A DNA stretch of 64,000 nt, taken from NCBI RefSeq assembly GCF_040712085.1, contig NZ_JBFCVK010000004.1, positions 1-64,000 of the forward strand, read 5' to 3'. A program made the position numbers and the translations under genes. Positions 16,386 through 26,095 of the stretch are shown here, one piece after another; within the stretch, counting starts at the first letter, position 1; each line of letters opens with the position of its first letter. Below the pieces are notes generated by a model. The model saw only the letters and a program-made list of their open reading frames with translations. It made no database searches and was not told the DNA's origin. The stretch is from Aquibaculum sediminis. GTDB lineage: Bacteria > Pseudomonadota > Alphaproteobacteria > Kiloniellales > DSM-21159.

Positions 16386-19300
16386 TCAGGCCTTGGCAGC
16401 ACGCGCACGCGCTCTGCGGCGGGCCCGGGGCCGCTCGACCAGCGAATAGAGCGCTGGGATCACCACTAGGGTCAGGATCATGGAGGTGATCATGCCGCCG
16501 ATGATCGCCGCTGCCATGGGCGCCGTGGTATCCGCACCGGCGCCCAGGCCCAGCACGGCCGGCACCATGGCCAGCACCAGGGTCATGGAGGTCATGATCA
16601 CCGGCCGGAAGCGCAGCGGACAGGCGGCGAGCAGCGCCTCGTCCACCCCCATGTCGCGCTTCTCGCGATACTGATTGGTCAGGTCGACCAACAGGATGCC
16701 GTTCTTGGTGACCAGTCCCATCAGCAGCAGCAGGCCGATCATGGAGTAGATGTTCAGGCTGTAGCCGCCGATCCAGATGCCGACCACCCCACCGACCAGC
16801 GCCACCGGCTGGGCCGCCATGATGAAGAAGGGTTGGATCAAGGAATTGAACTGGCTGGCCAGCACCATGTAGACCAGCGCCACCGCCAGCAGGAGCACGA
16901 AGAGCATCGCATCGGCGGTCTGGCGCAGTTCCTCCGCCTCGCCCACCAGTTCCAGATTGTACCCCAGCGGCAGCAGGTCGGCGGCATGGGCCTCGACCCG
17001 CTCGATGGCCTCGCCCAGACCCGTCGCCGGCGTGGCGAAGAACTCCGCGGCATAGTTCATGCCGTAACGGGCGATCACGGCCGGACCGGTTCGCCGTTCG
17101 AAGTGCGCGACGTTGTCCAGGCGCACAAGGTCGCCGCTGTCGGCGCGCAGATAGATCTTATTGATGTCCTCCGGTCCCTCGAAGGTGCCGTCGATCGCCT
17201 TGACGCGCAGGTTGTAGCGCTGGCCGTCGCCCGGCCAATCATTGTAGCGCGCCACATTGACGCCGCCCATCAGGGCGTTCGTGGTGTCGCCGATCTGCTG
17301 TGCGGACAGGCCGAGACTGCGTGCCCGGTGACGGTCGATCACCAGGCTGATCTGCGGGAGGTCGAGTTCCAGTTCGAGGTCGACTGAACTCAAGGCCTCC
17401 TCGCCTTCCAGGCGCGTCAACAGTTCGGAGGAGAGCTCGTTGACCCGGTCCAGATCGTCTCCGGTGAGCACGAACTGCAGCGGCTCGCCGCGCTCGCCTC
17501 CCAGAAAAGGAATGTCGGAGGCGAAGGCGCGCACGCCGGCCAGCTGATCCAGCCTGGGCTGCAAGCGCTCCATGATCTCCTGCTGCGAGGCATCCCGCTC
17601 ATCGCGATCCGTCAGCGTGACGAAGACGACACCCGAACTCACTTGGCCGTCACGGCCCAGCCCCAGGGCGGAGAAGGTGGTAGAGACCGCCTCGTCCTCC
17701 TGCAGCAGTTCATCGACGAGTGCCAGACGCGTCGCCGTATAGTCCAGACTGGAGCCCAGGGGAGCCTGCACGCTCACAGTGAACTGTCCCGTGTCCTCTC
17801 GCGGGGTGAACTCGGCGTCGATGTTGCGCAGCGGCCAGAAAGCCAGCGCCAAGGCGAGCGCCACCAGAACCAGGACGGGCAACCGCGCCTTCAACGTGAG
17901 AGCGAGCAGGCGCCGGTAGCTGTTCTCCATCCCTGACTGGATGCGCTCCAATGCCCGATACACCGGGCCATGCTCCTTGCGCACCTCCAGGAAGCGGGAG
18001 CAGAGCATGGGCACAAGTGTCAGGGCGACCAGGGAGGAAGCCAGAATGCCGAAGGTGACCACGACGGCGAAGGATTCGAAAAAGCGGCCGATGATGGCGT
18101 CAAGGAACAGCACGGAGACGAAGATCGACACCAGCGCCAGCGAGGTGGCGATGACGGCCATGAAAACCTCGTCGCTGCCTGCGATGGCGCCATCCCAGGC
18201 GCCCCGCCCTTCGCTTTCGCGGTGCCGGTAGATGTTCTCCAGCACCACGATGGCATCGTCGACAACGATGCCGATGAGCAGCAGCATCGCCAGCATGGTG
18301 ACGGAATTGAGCGTATAGCCGAAGAAGTAGATGACCGCGACCGAGGCCATGAGGGATATGGGGATGGAGAGCGAAACGATGAGGGTGGAGCGCAGGTTCT
18401 TGAGGAAGAACCAGATCATCAGCGCAGTCAGCACCACCCCGAGAAAGATCGTGAGGAACAGGCCCTCCACCTGCTCCTGGATGAACACTGACTCATCGTA
18501 GGCAACCGAGAGCTCTATGCCAGGAGGCAGAGCCGGTGCGATGCGGGTTTCGACACGCTCGCGAATTTCGGCTGCGATAGCGGCGGTGTTGGAGCCGGGA
18601 ATCTTGACCACGCCCAGTCCGACCGTCGGCTCGCCGTTGAACAGCGAGTGACGTCGCCGGTCTGCAGTGCCGTCGACCACCCGGGCCACGTCCCCGAGTG
18701 TGATCAGCGCGCCTTCGCGCTCGGCAACCAACAGGTCCAGCAGGGCGACGGGATCGTGAAACTCGAGGTCGAGCTGAATCTGCTCCTCGCGCTGGCCGGC
18801 CTCAAGGAAGCCGCCCGCCATCATGACGTGCTCTTCGCGCAGAGCGGAGATCAGTTCGGTGACAGTCACATTGTGCGCGGCCAGCTTCGCCGGATCCACT
18901 TCAACCCGGATGTTGCGAATCTCGCCGCCACCGTACTGGACCTCTCCCACACCGGTGACGCTTCGGATCTGCGGCCGGATGACTTGGCGGGCATAGGTGT
19001 CCAGATCGCGCAGAGTCCAATCCCCGGTCAGCGACAGCCAGAGAACCGGCTGAGAGGCCGAGTTCACCTTCTCGATGACCGGATTGTTGGCGTCCTCCGG
19101 CAGGGTGCTCAGACGGCTGACGCGAGCCTGCACCTCATTGAAGGCAACGTCGATGTCCTTGCCCAGTTCGAATGTGATCGTGACGATGGAGGCACCGGGA
19201 ACCGAGATCGATCGGATGTTGCGTATGCCGGGCACGGCATTCACGCCGCGCTCCATCGGCTCGGAGATCGAGGAATCGACGATCTGCGCATCGGCACCGG

Positions 19301-19454
19301 AATAGCTCGTGCTGACGCTGATGACGGGCATGTCCACGTCGGGCATGCGGTCAACGCCGATGCTGCGCATGGAAATGGCCCCGAAGAGCACGATCACGGC
19401 ACTGAGCATCACCGCCAGGACGTGGCGGCGGACGGAAACTTCGGGCAAATTCAC
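16386..19454 (-). CDS. RND efflux transporter (HAE1 / AcrB-MexB type)
   Basis: A 1022-residue inner-membrane proton-driven pump. The N-terminal helix is followed by the periplasmic porter domain (DVDMPVISVSTSYSGADAQIV). The proton-relay motif GIVVDDAIVVLENIYRHRE lies in TM4, and the TM10 region has LLMGLVTKNGILLVDL. Length and motifs fit the hydrophobe/amphiphile efflux class. It lies 4 bases after its periplasmic adaptor gene. No outer-membrane TolC-type gene is adjacent, so it must share one encoded elsewhere. Substrates are unknown. Confidence 0.95.
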   Translation of the reverse strand: MNLPEVSVRRHVLAVMLSAVIVLFGAISMRSIGVDRMPDVDMPVISVSTSYSGADAQIVDSSISEPMERGVNAVPGIRNIRSISVPGASIVTITFELGKDIDVAFNEVQARVSRLSTLPEDANNPVIEKVNSASQPVLWLSLTGDWTLRDLDTYARQVIRPQIRSVTGVGEVQYGGGEIRNIRVEVDPAKLAAHNVTVTELISALREEHVMMAGGFLEAGQREEQIQLDLEFHDPVALLDLLVAEREGALITLGDVARVVDGTADRRRHSLFNGEPTVGLGVVKIPGSNTAAIAAEIRERVETRIAPALPPGIELSVAYDESVFIQEQVEGLFLTIFLGVVLTALMIWFFLKNLRSTLIVSLSIPISLMASVAVIYFFGYTLNSVTMLAMLLLIGIVVDDAIVVLENIYRHRESEGRGAWDGAIAGSDEVFMAVIATSLALVSIFVSVLFLDAIIGRFFESFAVVVTFGILASSLVALTLVPMLCSRFLEVRKEHGPVYRALERIQSGMENSYRRLLALTLKARLPVLVLVALALALAFWPLRNIDAEFTPREDTGQFTVSVQAPLGSSLDYTATRLALVDELLQEDEAVSTTFSALGLGRDGQVSSGVVFVTLTDRDERDASQQEIMERLQPRLDQLAGVRAFASDIPFLGGERGEPLQFVLTGDDLDRVNELSSELLTRLEGEEALSSVDLELELDLPQISLVIDRHRARSLGLSAQQIGDTTNALMGGVNVARYNDWPGDGQRYNLRVKAIDGTFEGPEDINKIYLRADSGDLVRLDNVAHFERRTGPAVIARYGMNYAAEFFATPATGLGEAIERVEAHAADLLPLGYNLELVGEAEELRQTADAMLFVLLLAVALVYMVLASQFNSLIQPFFIMAAQPVALVGGVVGIWIGGYSLNIYSMIGLLLLMGLVTKNGILLVDLTNQYREKRDMGVDEALLAACPLRFRPVIMTSMTLVLAMVPAVLGLGAGADTTAPMAAAIIGGMITSMILTLVVIPALYSLVERPRARRRARARAAKA

Positions 19455-19458
19455 CGGT

Positions 19459-20619
19459 TCAGCCTTCGCTCTCGGCTGCGTCAGGAGTCTCGGCGTCGTC
19501 GCCGGTCGGATCAGGCAGCATGTCGTCCGAAGCCGGCTGCGCCTCTACCACAACGCCGTCGGCCAGGAACCCGGCGCCATCGATGATGACGCGCTGGCCC
19601 GGTTCCACCCCCTCACGCAACTCCACCCAGGAGGCGGTCCTTCGGCCGAGCACGACCGGCGTTTCCACGGCCACCCCCTCCTCTTCCACGTAGACCACAT
19701 CACCGTCGGGGCGCAGCACCACCGCCTGGCCAGGAACCACTACACTTTCGCGCATCTCCAGAACGACTTCGGCATGCACGCTGCCCCCGGGGCGCCAATC
19801 ACCGGGATTGCTCAACTCCGCCAGGGCCACGATTGCGCGGCTTTCCGCGCCGACCGTGGGCAGCAGCGAGGATACTTCTGTTTCCACCGTGGCCTCGTCG
19901 GCGCCATTTCCGTAAAGCCTAACCGCCTGTCCAACCTCCAGTCGTTCGCTCAGGCGCTCCGGGAACGGCATCTCCAATTCAAGCCGGTCGCCGCGGACGA
20001 TCCGAAACATCTCCTGTCCGGGCGACATGTACTCGCCTTCACTGACGTGGCGCACATCAACTCGGCCGGCAAAGGGCGCGAGAATGGTGCTGCGGTCGCG
20101 ATTGAGTTGGCTGCTTGCCAGCCGAGCGCGGGCCATGATCAGGGATTGCTCCAAGGAGACGAGGTCGGACTCTGTCTGCTGCATCACGGCTTCCGGCACA
20201 TGCCCGCCCTCGCGCAGCTGGCGCTGGCGATCCACCTCCGCTTCCATGGTCTCGATCTCGGCAGTCAATTGCCCGATTTCCGCCCGTGCCTGGCTCAGCT
20301 GCAGTTCGAAATCGAGGGGATCGATGACCGCCAATTCTTCCCCCAACTCCACTTCATCGCCCTCGGAGACTCGGATCTCGATCAGGCGCCCTTCCACCTC
20401 CGCGGAAATGGTCGTATCGGCGCGCGCGCGCAGCCGCCCCAGCGAGCGCTCCACATCCTCGACCTGCTGCAATTCGGTCGCCATGACCGTCACCCGAGGT
20501 GCCGGCGGCCCCACTTCGGTTTCATCGGTTTCCGCCTCGCTGCAGGCGGTCAGCAGAAGGACTGCACCCAGAGGCAACAGCCAGCGGGTTCGCGAGAAAC
20601 CGAAAGGGCAAGGAAACAT
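19459..20619 (-). CDS. RND efflux periplasmic adaptor subunit
   Basis: A 386-residue membrane fusion protein. A lipoprotein-type signal peptide ends at LLLTAC. The barrel-sandwich segment carries RARADTTISAEVEGRLIEI, a coiled-coil hairpin runs around residues ~90-160 (LSQARAEIGQLTAEIETMEAEVDRQRQL), and a second barrel half follows (APFAGRVDVRHVSEGEYM). The C-terminal tail is rich in Asp and Glu. The ATG at 20619 is chosen because it begins the signal peptide. It is the first gene of the two-gene efflux operon. Confidence 0.93.
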   Translation of the reverse strand: MFPCPFGFSRTRWLLPLGAVLLLTACSEAETDETEVGPPAPRVTVMATELQQVEDVERSLGRLRARADTTISAEVEGRLIEIRVSEGDEVELGEELAVIDPLDFELQLSQARAEIGQLTAEIETMEAEVDRQRQLREGGHVPEAVMQQTESDLVSLEQSLIMARARLASSQLNRDRSTILAPFAGRVDVRHVSEGEYMSPGQEMFRIVRGDRLELEMPFPERLSERLEVGQAVRLYGNGADEATVETEVSSLLPTVGAESRAIVALAELSNPGDWRPGGSVHAEVVLEMRESVVVPGQAVVLRPDGDVVYVEEEGVAVETPVVLGRRTASWVELREGVEPGQRVIIDGAGFLADGVVVEAQPASDDMLPDPTGDDAETPDAAESEG

Positions 20620-20738
20620 AATCTTCCGTGTCAGGTATAGCGGGAGGGAGGCGGCTGCCATGGGGGGAGCCATACCACTTTCGGCCCAGAAACGAAGGCG
20701 GGCCAAGGGGTTTTTGCGCCTGTCAGCAGGATCTGAAG

Positions 20739-21284
20739 TCAATCGTACTCGGGCAGCAGCGCAAGTTGCGCGCCGCTGACGGCCAGCCTGAGGGTCTCTG
20801 CCGTACTGTTCTTGATCACAATGGCGCTCAAAGGAACGACGAACTCACGACCGCCAAAACCGAGAAAGCCGCCCTTGCGCGCCAGCAGCGCAACAGGCTC
20901 GTCCTCACTGGCGAGCACCGCCGTCACCTTCCCGGCGGAGCGTCCGTCCGCGTCGCGCAGTGCGCCCCCGATTGCCTTCTGCAGTGACAGGCCGCGATGG
21001 TAAAGCCCGGCCGCCTGATCGGGGTCCAGGGGGATAAGTGCGACGCTGCCACCGGAATTGGGAGTTGTAGACTGGCGCCCTCCGTCCGCCGAGAAGGGCG
21101 CAAGCATCACCGCGAGGTCGGCATTCTCGGCGCCGCGGATCTGCTCATTCTCTGGGGGAACAACGTGAGGATCCAGGTGCGGAAGTGTGTCCTCGGCCGC
21201 AGCCGGTGCCATCAGGACTCCGCCGACCATTCCGGCGAGAACCAGCGTGGTCAGCGAGCCCCTTGCACCGTCCCTGCGTGTCAT
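20739..21284 (-). CDS. Exported protein of unknown function, PRC-barrel-like
   Basis: A 181-residue protein with a Sec signal peptide ending around VLMAPAAAED. The C-terminal half has GKVTAVLASEDEPVALLARKG and GGREFVVPLSAI, a pattern reminiscent of PRC-barrel beta segments. I do not recognise a named family. It precedes the efflux operon on the same strand with a ~120-base gap, so co-transcription is possible but unproven. Confidence 0.65.
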   Translation of the reverse strand: MTRRDGARGSLTTLVLAGMVGGVLMAPAAAEDTLPHLDPHVVPPENEQIRGAENADLAVMLAPFSADGGRQSTTPNSGGSVALIPLDPDQAAGLYHRGLSLQKAIGGALRDADGRSAGKVTAVLASEDEPVALLARKGGFLGFGGREFVVPLSAIVIKNSTAETLRLAVSGAQLALLPEYD

Positions 21285-21460
21285 CGTCCGTCACCTCTCG
21301 GTTCAATCCTCGAGCGTGACCATCATCTGATGGCTGCAGTTCTCGGCTCAAGCTCCCGCGAAAGGTTGCCCCCCGCTTGTCATCGGCGCGTACCACTTTT
21401 GGTCACACGAAGGAGAAAGCGAGGGGTTCTGTGTCATGTTCCAGGTCTGATCGGTGGACG

Positions 21461-23791
21461 TCACTCCACGAGCAGCGGGACTTTCGGCTGCGATGAGGAA
21501 CCGTCCGGGCCGGAGTCCTTGCGTTTCGTGCGCTTCTCGGGCTCCTCGAACTGGAAGCTCAGGCCCTCACCTTCCACATCAATGCGCACCATGCCGCCTT
21601 CCATGAGGCGCCCGAACAGCAGTTCCTCGGCCAGGGGCTTCTTGATGTGCTCCTGGATCACGCGGGCCAGCGGACGCGCACCATAGGCCGGTTCGTACCC
21701 CTTCCGACCCAGCCAGGCGCGGGCCGCATCGCTCAACTCGATGGTCACGTTGCGGTCGGCAAGCTGCGCCTCGAGCTGGATGACGAATTTGTCGACCACG
21801 CGGCCGATCGTCTCCGGCAAGAGGCCTGCGAAGGACACCACGGCGTCCAGGCGGTTGCGGAACTCCGGCGTGAAGAGGCGGTTGATCGCTTCCAGATCCT
21901 CTTCCGTGCGGACTTCGCGCCCGAAGCCGATCACCGGCTTGGCCATCTCCGCCGCTCCTGCGTTCGTGGTCATGATCAGGATGACGTTGCGGAAATCGAC
22001 CGTCTTGCCGTTGTGGTCGGTCAGCTTGCCGTAGTCCATGACCTGCAGCAGCACGTTGAACAGGTCTGGGTGCGCCTTCTCGATCTCGTCCAGGAGCAGC
22101 ACCGAGTGGGGGTGCTGGTCCACAGCATCGGTCAGCAAACCGCCCTGGTCGAAGCCGACGTAGCCCGGCGGCGCGCCGATAAGGCGGCTGACCGAATGGC
22201 GCTCCATGTACTCGGACATATCGAAGCGCGTGAGCTCGATGCCCATCGTGCGCGCGAGCTGGCGGGCCACCTCGGTCTTGCCGACACCGGTGGGGCCGGC
22301 GAAGAGGTAGCTGCCGATGGGCTTTTCCGGGTCGCGCAGGCCGGCACGGGACAGCTTGATCGCAGCCGTCAGCGTGTCGATGGCCGCGTCCTGCCCGAAG
22401 ACCATGGTCTTGAGATCGCGCTCCAGATTGCGCAGCGCTTCCTTGTCGTCGCGATTGACCACTTTCGGCGGAATGCGGGCGATCTTGGCGACGATGGCCT
22501 CGACCTCCTTTACCCCGATCAGCTTGCGCCGGCGTGATTCGGGCAGCAGGGCCTGGGCGGCGCCGACCTCGTCGATCACGTCGATGGCCTTGTCGGGCAG
22601 CTTGCGGTCATGGACGTAGCGGTGCGCCAGCTCCACGGCTGTACGCAGCGCCTCGTTGGTGTAGCGCACCGAATGGTGCTTCTCGTAGTAGGGCTTGAGC
22701 CCGCGCAGGATCTTCACCGCGTCTTCGACGCTGGGCTCGTTGACGTCGATCTTCTGGAAGCGCCGCACCAGCGCGCGGTCCTTCTCGAAGTAGTTGCGGT
22801 ACTCCTTGTAGGTCGTGGAGCCGATGCAGCGCAGCGTGCCGGTCTGCAGCGCCGGCTTGAGCAGGTTGGAGGCATCCATGGCGCCGCCGGAAGTGGCGCC
22901 GGCGCCGATGACGGTGTGAATCTCGTCGATGAAGAGGATCGCGTGATCCTGCTGCTCCATCTCGGTCATCACCGCCTTCAGCCGCTCCTCGAAGTCGCCG
23001 CGATAGCGGGTGCCGGCCAAAAGCGCGCCCATATCCAAGGCGAAGATGGTGGCATCGGCCAGCACCTCGGGTACGTCCTTGTCGACGATGCGCTTGGCCA
23101 GCCCTTCGGCAATGGCGGTCTTGCCGACACCGGGGTCACCGACCAGAAGAGGGTTGTTCTTGGTGCGACGGCAGAGCACCTGGATGGTGCGCTCGATCTC
23201 GGCCGCACGGCCGATCAGCGGATCGATCCGCCCCTCGCCCGCCTTGCGGTTGAGGTCGACGCAATAGGCGTCCAGCGCCTCGCGTCCCTTGCGCACGACC
23301 TTTTCGGACTGCGCGTCGTTCTCGGCGCCATGCACGGTGCGGGCCTGTTCCTTGCCGGAGACCTTGGCAATCCCGTGGCTGATGTAGTTCACCGCATCCA
23401 GCCGGGTCATATCCTGCTCCTGCAGGTAATAGACCGCGTGGCTCTCGCGCTCCGAGAACATGGCCACCAACACGTTGGCGCCGGTCACCTCGGCCCGACC
23501 GGAGGACTGCACATGGATGGCGGCGCGCTGCAGCACGCGCTGAAAACCGGCCGTGGGTTTGCTCTCCCCGGCGTGGATGTTGATGAGGTTGCTCAGTTCG
23601 TTGTCGATGTACTCGGTGAGTTCCGAGGTCAGCCTGTCGAGATCGACGCCACAGGCGCGCATCACGGCAACGGCATCGTTGTCCTCACCCAGGGCCAGCA
23701 GCAGGTGTTCAAGCGTGGCGTACTCGTGACGCCGCTCGTTGGCCAGCGCAAGCGCTCGGTGAAGGGTCTTTTCCAGGCTGGGGGAGAGCAT
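21461..23791 (-). CDS. clpA: ATP-dependent Clp protease ATP-binding subunit ClpA
   Basis: A 776-residue AAA+ unfoldase. In order it has an N-terminal Clp repeat domain (LEKTLHRALALANERRHEYAT), a first ATPase module with GDPGVGKTAIAEGLA, a second with GPTGVGKTEVARQLA, and an IGF-type ClpP-docking loop (VIGFGRE). It feeds proteins, including N-end-rule substrates delivered by ClpS, into ClpP. It lies 9 bases after clpS. clpP is not in the window. Confidence 0.98.
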   Translation of the reverse strand: MLSPSLEKTLHRALALANERRHEYATLEHLLLALGEDNDAVAVMRACGVDLDRLTSELTEYIDNELSNLINIHAGESKPTAGFQRVLQRAAIHVQSSGRAEVTGANVLVAMFSERESHAVYYLQEQDMTRLDAVNYISHGIAKVSGKEQARTVHGAENDAQSEKVVRKGREALDAYCVDLNRKAGEGRIDPLIGRAAEIERTIQVLCRRTKNNPLLVGDPGVGKTAIAEGLAKRIVDKDVPEVLADATIFALDMGALLAGTRYRGDFEERLKAVMTEMEQQDHAILFIDEIHTVIGAGATSGGAMDASNLLKPALQTGTLRCIGSTTYKEYRNYFEKDRALVRRFQKIDVNEPSVEDAVKILRGLKPYYEKHHSVRYTNEALRTAVELAHRYVHDRKLPDKAIDVIDEVGAAQALLPESRRRKLIGVKEVEAIVAKIARIPPKVVNRDDKEALRNLERDLKTMVFGQDAAIDTLTAAIKLSRAGLRDPEKPIGSYLFAGPTGVGKTEVARQLARTMGIELTRFDMSEYMERHSVSRLIGAPPGYVGFDQGGLLTDAVDQHPHSVLLLDEIEKAHPDLFNVLLQVMDYGKLTDHNGKTVDFRNVILIMTTNAGAAEMAKPVIGFGREVRTEEDLEAINRLFTPEFRNRLDAVVSFAGLLPETIGRVVDKFVIQLEAQLADRNVTIELSDAARAWLGRKGYEPAYGARPLARVIQEHIKKPLAEELLFGRLMEGGMVRIDVEGEGLSFQFEEPEKRTKRKDSGPDGSSSQPKVPLLVE

Positions 23792-23800
23792 GGGTCTCGC

Positions 23801-24130
23801 CTACTCCTTTTCCAACGTGCATTGCAGCGGATGCTGATGCTTGCGTGCGTAGTCCATCACCTGGGTCACCTTGGTCTCGGCCACCTCGTAGGTAAAGACT
23901 CCACAAATCCCAACACCACGCCGATGCACGTGCAACATAATCTGCGTTGCTTCTTCACGATTTTTCCCGAAGAAGCGTTCCAGAACATGAACGACAAACT
24001 CCATGGGTGTGTAGTCGTCGTTCAACATCAACACTTTGTAGAGTGCCGGCTTCTTTGGCCGCACACGGGGTTTAACCACCACCTGTGTGGAGGGGCCGCG
24101 GCCGCCGCTGCCGCCCTGATCATCACTCAT
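23801..24130 (-). CDS. clpS: ATP-dependent Clp protease adaptor ClpS
   Basis: A 109-residue adaptor. The substrate-binding motif LMLNDDYTPMEFVVHVLE corresponds to the Asn-Asp-Asp N-degron pocket, and the ClpA-contacting tail includes GVFTYEVAETKV. It delivers proteins with bulky hydrophobic N-termini to ClpAP. The start at 24130 (MSDDQGG) matches alphaproteobacterial ClpS proteins; the longer ORF adds an unlikely 22 residues. Confidence 0.97.
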   Translation of the reverse strand: MSDDQGGSGGRGPSTQVVVKPRVRPKKPALYKVLMLNDDYTPMEFVVHVLERFFGKNREEATQIMLHVHRRGVGICGVFTYEVAETKVTQVMDYARKHQHPLQCTLEKE

Positions 24131-24305
24131 ATCACCCTCAACCCTATCCGCGGGCCCGGCGGGCCCGTTACCTATCGCGTGCGCACAGCCTATCACGAAT
24201 CACGGCGGATGATGACGGCTTCCTGCTGCCCGTCCGGACCGGCAGGATCCACTCGTCTTCCCTCACAGGGATATAGGCATTCCCATCGGCTGCAACAGCG
24301 GGCAG

Positions 24306-24340
24306 AATCAAAAAGACCCGGCGGATCGCTCCGCCGGGCC
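24306..24340 (-). terminator. Rho-independent terminator of the phasin gene
   Basis: Read on the minus strand, the arms CCCGGCGGA and TCCGCCGGG (24317-24325 and 24330-24338) form a nine-pair stem with a four-base loop, followed by a run TCTTTTTGA. It lies ~40 bases beyond the phasin stop. Confidence 0.85.
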
Positions 24341-24375
24341 CTTCAAGACCGGTATGACCGGGATGTTGCAGACGG

Positions 24376-24915
24376 TCAGGCCGCCGGCTTCATCATCTTC
24401 TCGACGTTCTGGTGCATGCGCGACTGCAGCGGCTGGAAAGCCTCATTGGCGACCTGCACGCTGAGCTCGGTCAGCTTGGCCGACTCAGAGAGCATCTTGT
24501 CGATCTGGCCGCGGGTAAACTCGCTCTGCAGATCAACGAACTCCTGAGCGGTCTTCGCACCCATCAGCTTCTTGGAAGCGGAGAGGCTCTGCTCCATGTT
24601 CGCCTGGGTCATGGCGAGCATCTGCTTGCTAAGCGCCTCGAAGCCCTTGGCGAAGCTGTTGCTGGAGGCAACGAAGGCCTCGAAGTTCGCCTGGTTCACA
24701 GACGTCAGCTCGTTGTAGTTCTGAAACAGGGAAGCGGAGGTCTTCTCGACCTGCTCCTGGGTCATGGAAATGGCCTGCTCGTACTGCTTGGAGGCAGCGT
24801 CGGTGCTGACCTTCACGAAAGCCTCGACGCTTTCCTTGCCGGCATTGACGGCGGCCTCGACGGGCTTCATGGCGTCCTGGGCGGAATTGTTCTTCTTGCT
24901 GGAAGCGGTGGACAT
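24376..24915 (-). CDS. Phasin family protein (polyhydroxyalkanoate granule-associated)
   Basis: A 179-residue, mostly helical, cysteine-free amphipathic protein. Phasin_2-type text includes AGKESVEAFVKVSTDAAS, NYNELTSVNQANFEAFVAS and MLAMTQANMEQSLSASKKLMG. Phasins coat polyhydroxyalkanoate granules and limit their coalescence. The start at 24915 has an AGGAG site 8-9 bases upstream. A consensus-like promoter with a PhaR-type box at the start site lies ~100 bases upstream, matching the usual repression of phasins by PhaR. The synthase genes are not in the window. Confidence 0.9.
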   Translation of the reverse strand: MSTASSKKNNSAQDAMKPVEAAVNAGKESVEAFVKVSTDAASKQYEQAISMTQEQVEKTSASLFQNYNELTSVNQANFEAFVASSNSFAKGFEALSKQMLAMTQANMEQSLSASKKLMGAKTAQEFVDLQSEFTRGQIDKMLSESAKLTELSVQVANEAFQPLQSRMHQNVEKMMKPAA

Positions 24916-25015
24916 GGCAAATATCTCCTGAGTTCTAGGGGGCTGCATTCTGTGGAGAACGCGCATCCCTGATGCCGCGTCCCCTTGAACGGTACCTTGT
25001 TCCGGGTGACCGCTT

Positions 25016-25088
25016 TGCTGCAGTGCAGCATGACAGGAACATAATCAGCCCCTATCGGGAGTCAAGGCAGTTTTTGTGCGCCGCAACA
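25016..25088 (-). promoter_or_regulatory. Phasin promoter with PhaR-type operators
   Basis: On the minus strand TTGACT (25065-25060) and TATGTT (25043-25038) form a sigma70-like promoter with a 16-base spacer. The near-palindrome TGCTGCAGTGCAGCA (25016-25030) begins at the predicted start. Its 12-mer TGCAGTGCAGCA fits TGCRNYGCASMA exactly. A second, weaker copy TGCGCCGCAACA (25077-25088) lies upstream of the -35. This layout is that of an autoregulated PHA repressor target. Confidence 0.65.
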
Positions 25089-25134
25089 AAAATTCCCCAT
25101 AAGGGTTGCCCGCCAGAACTCAGAAGACCTGAGC

Positions 25135-25929
25135 TCAGAAGAGATGCTGCCCCCCGGTCACGAACACCTCCGAACCGGTGACATAGCCGAAATCCGGCGT
25201 GCAGAGGCGAAAAACCGCGCCGGCCACCTCGTCCGGCGTGCCCATGCGCCGCAGCGGAATGCGCGGGATCAGCGATTCGTACTCCGGGCCGATCATCGCG
25301 GTTTCAATCTCGCCCGGGGCCACCGCGTTGACGCGCACACCCAATTCGGCGAACTCGACCGCCATCTCGCGGGTCAGGGCCGAAAGCGCCGCCTTGGAGG
25401 TGGAGTAGGCCGAGCCGGCAAAGGGGTGGATGGCGTGCCCGGCGATGGAGGTAATGTTGACGATGCAGCCCTGGGCCTTGCGCAGGGGCACGGCAAAGCC
25501 GCGGGCCAGCACCAGCGGCGCAAAGAAGTTGAGCTCGAAGACCCGCCGCCAGCCTTCGATCTCGCCGTTGAGGCAGCCAAGCCGTTCCTTGAAGGGGGTC
25601 TTTGGCGACACCGCGGCGTTGTTGACCAGCGCGTGCAGCCCGCCGTCGCCCAGCACCGCATTGCCCTGTTCGACAAAGTCCTCGACGCCGGCCGGATCGC
25701 CGAGGTCGACCGTGATGTGGTGGGTCCAGTTGGGATCGCGACGGCATTCGTCGGGAATGCCTTCGCGCGAGCAGGTGATGACCCGCCAGCCCTCGCGGCT
25801 GAAGCGTTGCACCGTGGCGTGACCGATCCCGCGGCTGGCGCCTGTCAGCACCACGGTGCGGCGCTCTCCCGCTGGCGGGTTCAACGGCACGCCGCTGGGA
25901 GTCTGCTCAGCTTGCTGTTCACTGCTCAT
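25135..25929 (-). CDS. SDR-family oxidoreductase
   Basis: A 264-residue short-chain dehydrogenase. The cofactor loop is TGASRGIGHATVQRF, the NNAAV segment follows, and the catalytic Ser and YSTSKAALSAL supply the Tyr-x3-Lys pair. The tail ENDS in GYVTGSEVFVTGGQHLF rather than the usual DGG, typical of a subset of alphaproteobacterial SDRs. The ~25-residue polar N-terminal extension is unusual. It is monocistronic, 200 bases from the phasin promoter region; the substrate is unknown. Confidence 0.85.
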   Translation of the reverse strand: MSSEQQAEQTPSGVPLNPPAGERRTVVLTGASRGIGHATVQRFSREGWRVITCSREGIPDECRRDPNWTHHITVDLGDPAGVEDFVEQGNAVLGDGGLHALVNNAAVSPKTPFKERLGCLNGEIEGWRRVFELNFFAPLVLARGFAVPLRKAQGCIVNITSIAGHAIHPFAGSAYSTSKAALSALTREMAVEFAELGVRVNAVAPGEIETAMIGPEYESLIPRIPLRRMGTPDEVAGAVFRLCTPDFGYVTGSEVFVTGGQHLF

Positions 25930-26020
25930 GGTCGGCTGCTGCGCCTCCGCTCGACATCTGGGATGGGCGAGGCATTAACACGTCTGCCCGGGAAGGGTCA
26001 GTGCAAAGCTTGTCCTGAGT

Positions 26021-26076
26021 GCAGATCGCGTTCAATTGGCATCGCTTTGCGATCCAAGTGGAACGCGTGAATCTGC
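26021..26076. repeat. Palindromic dispersed repeat, copy 1
   Basis: GCAGATCGCGTTCAATTGG (26021-26039) is matched by an imperfect inverse at 26054-26076 that ends in GTGAATCTGC. The core GAACGCG/CGCGTTC is shared with the neighbouring copy and with the elements near 9.5 and 50.5 kb. Confidence 0.6.
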
Positions 26077-26095
26077 ACGACCTTTTTGGTGCTAG

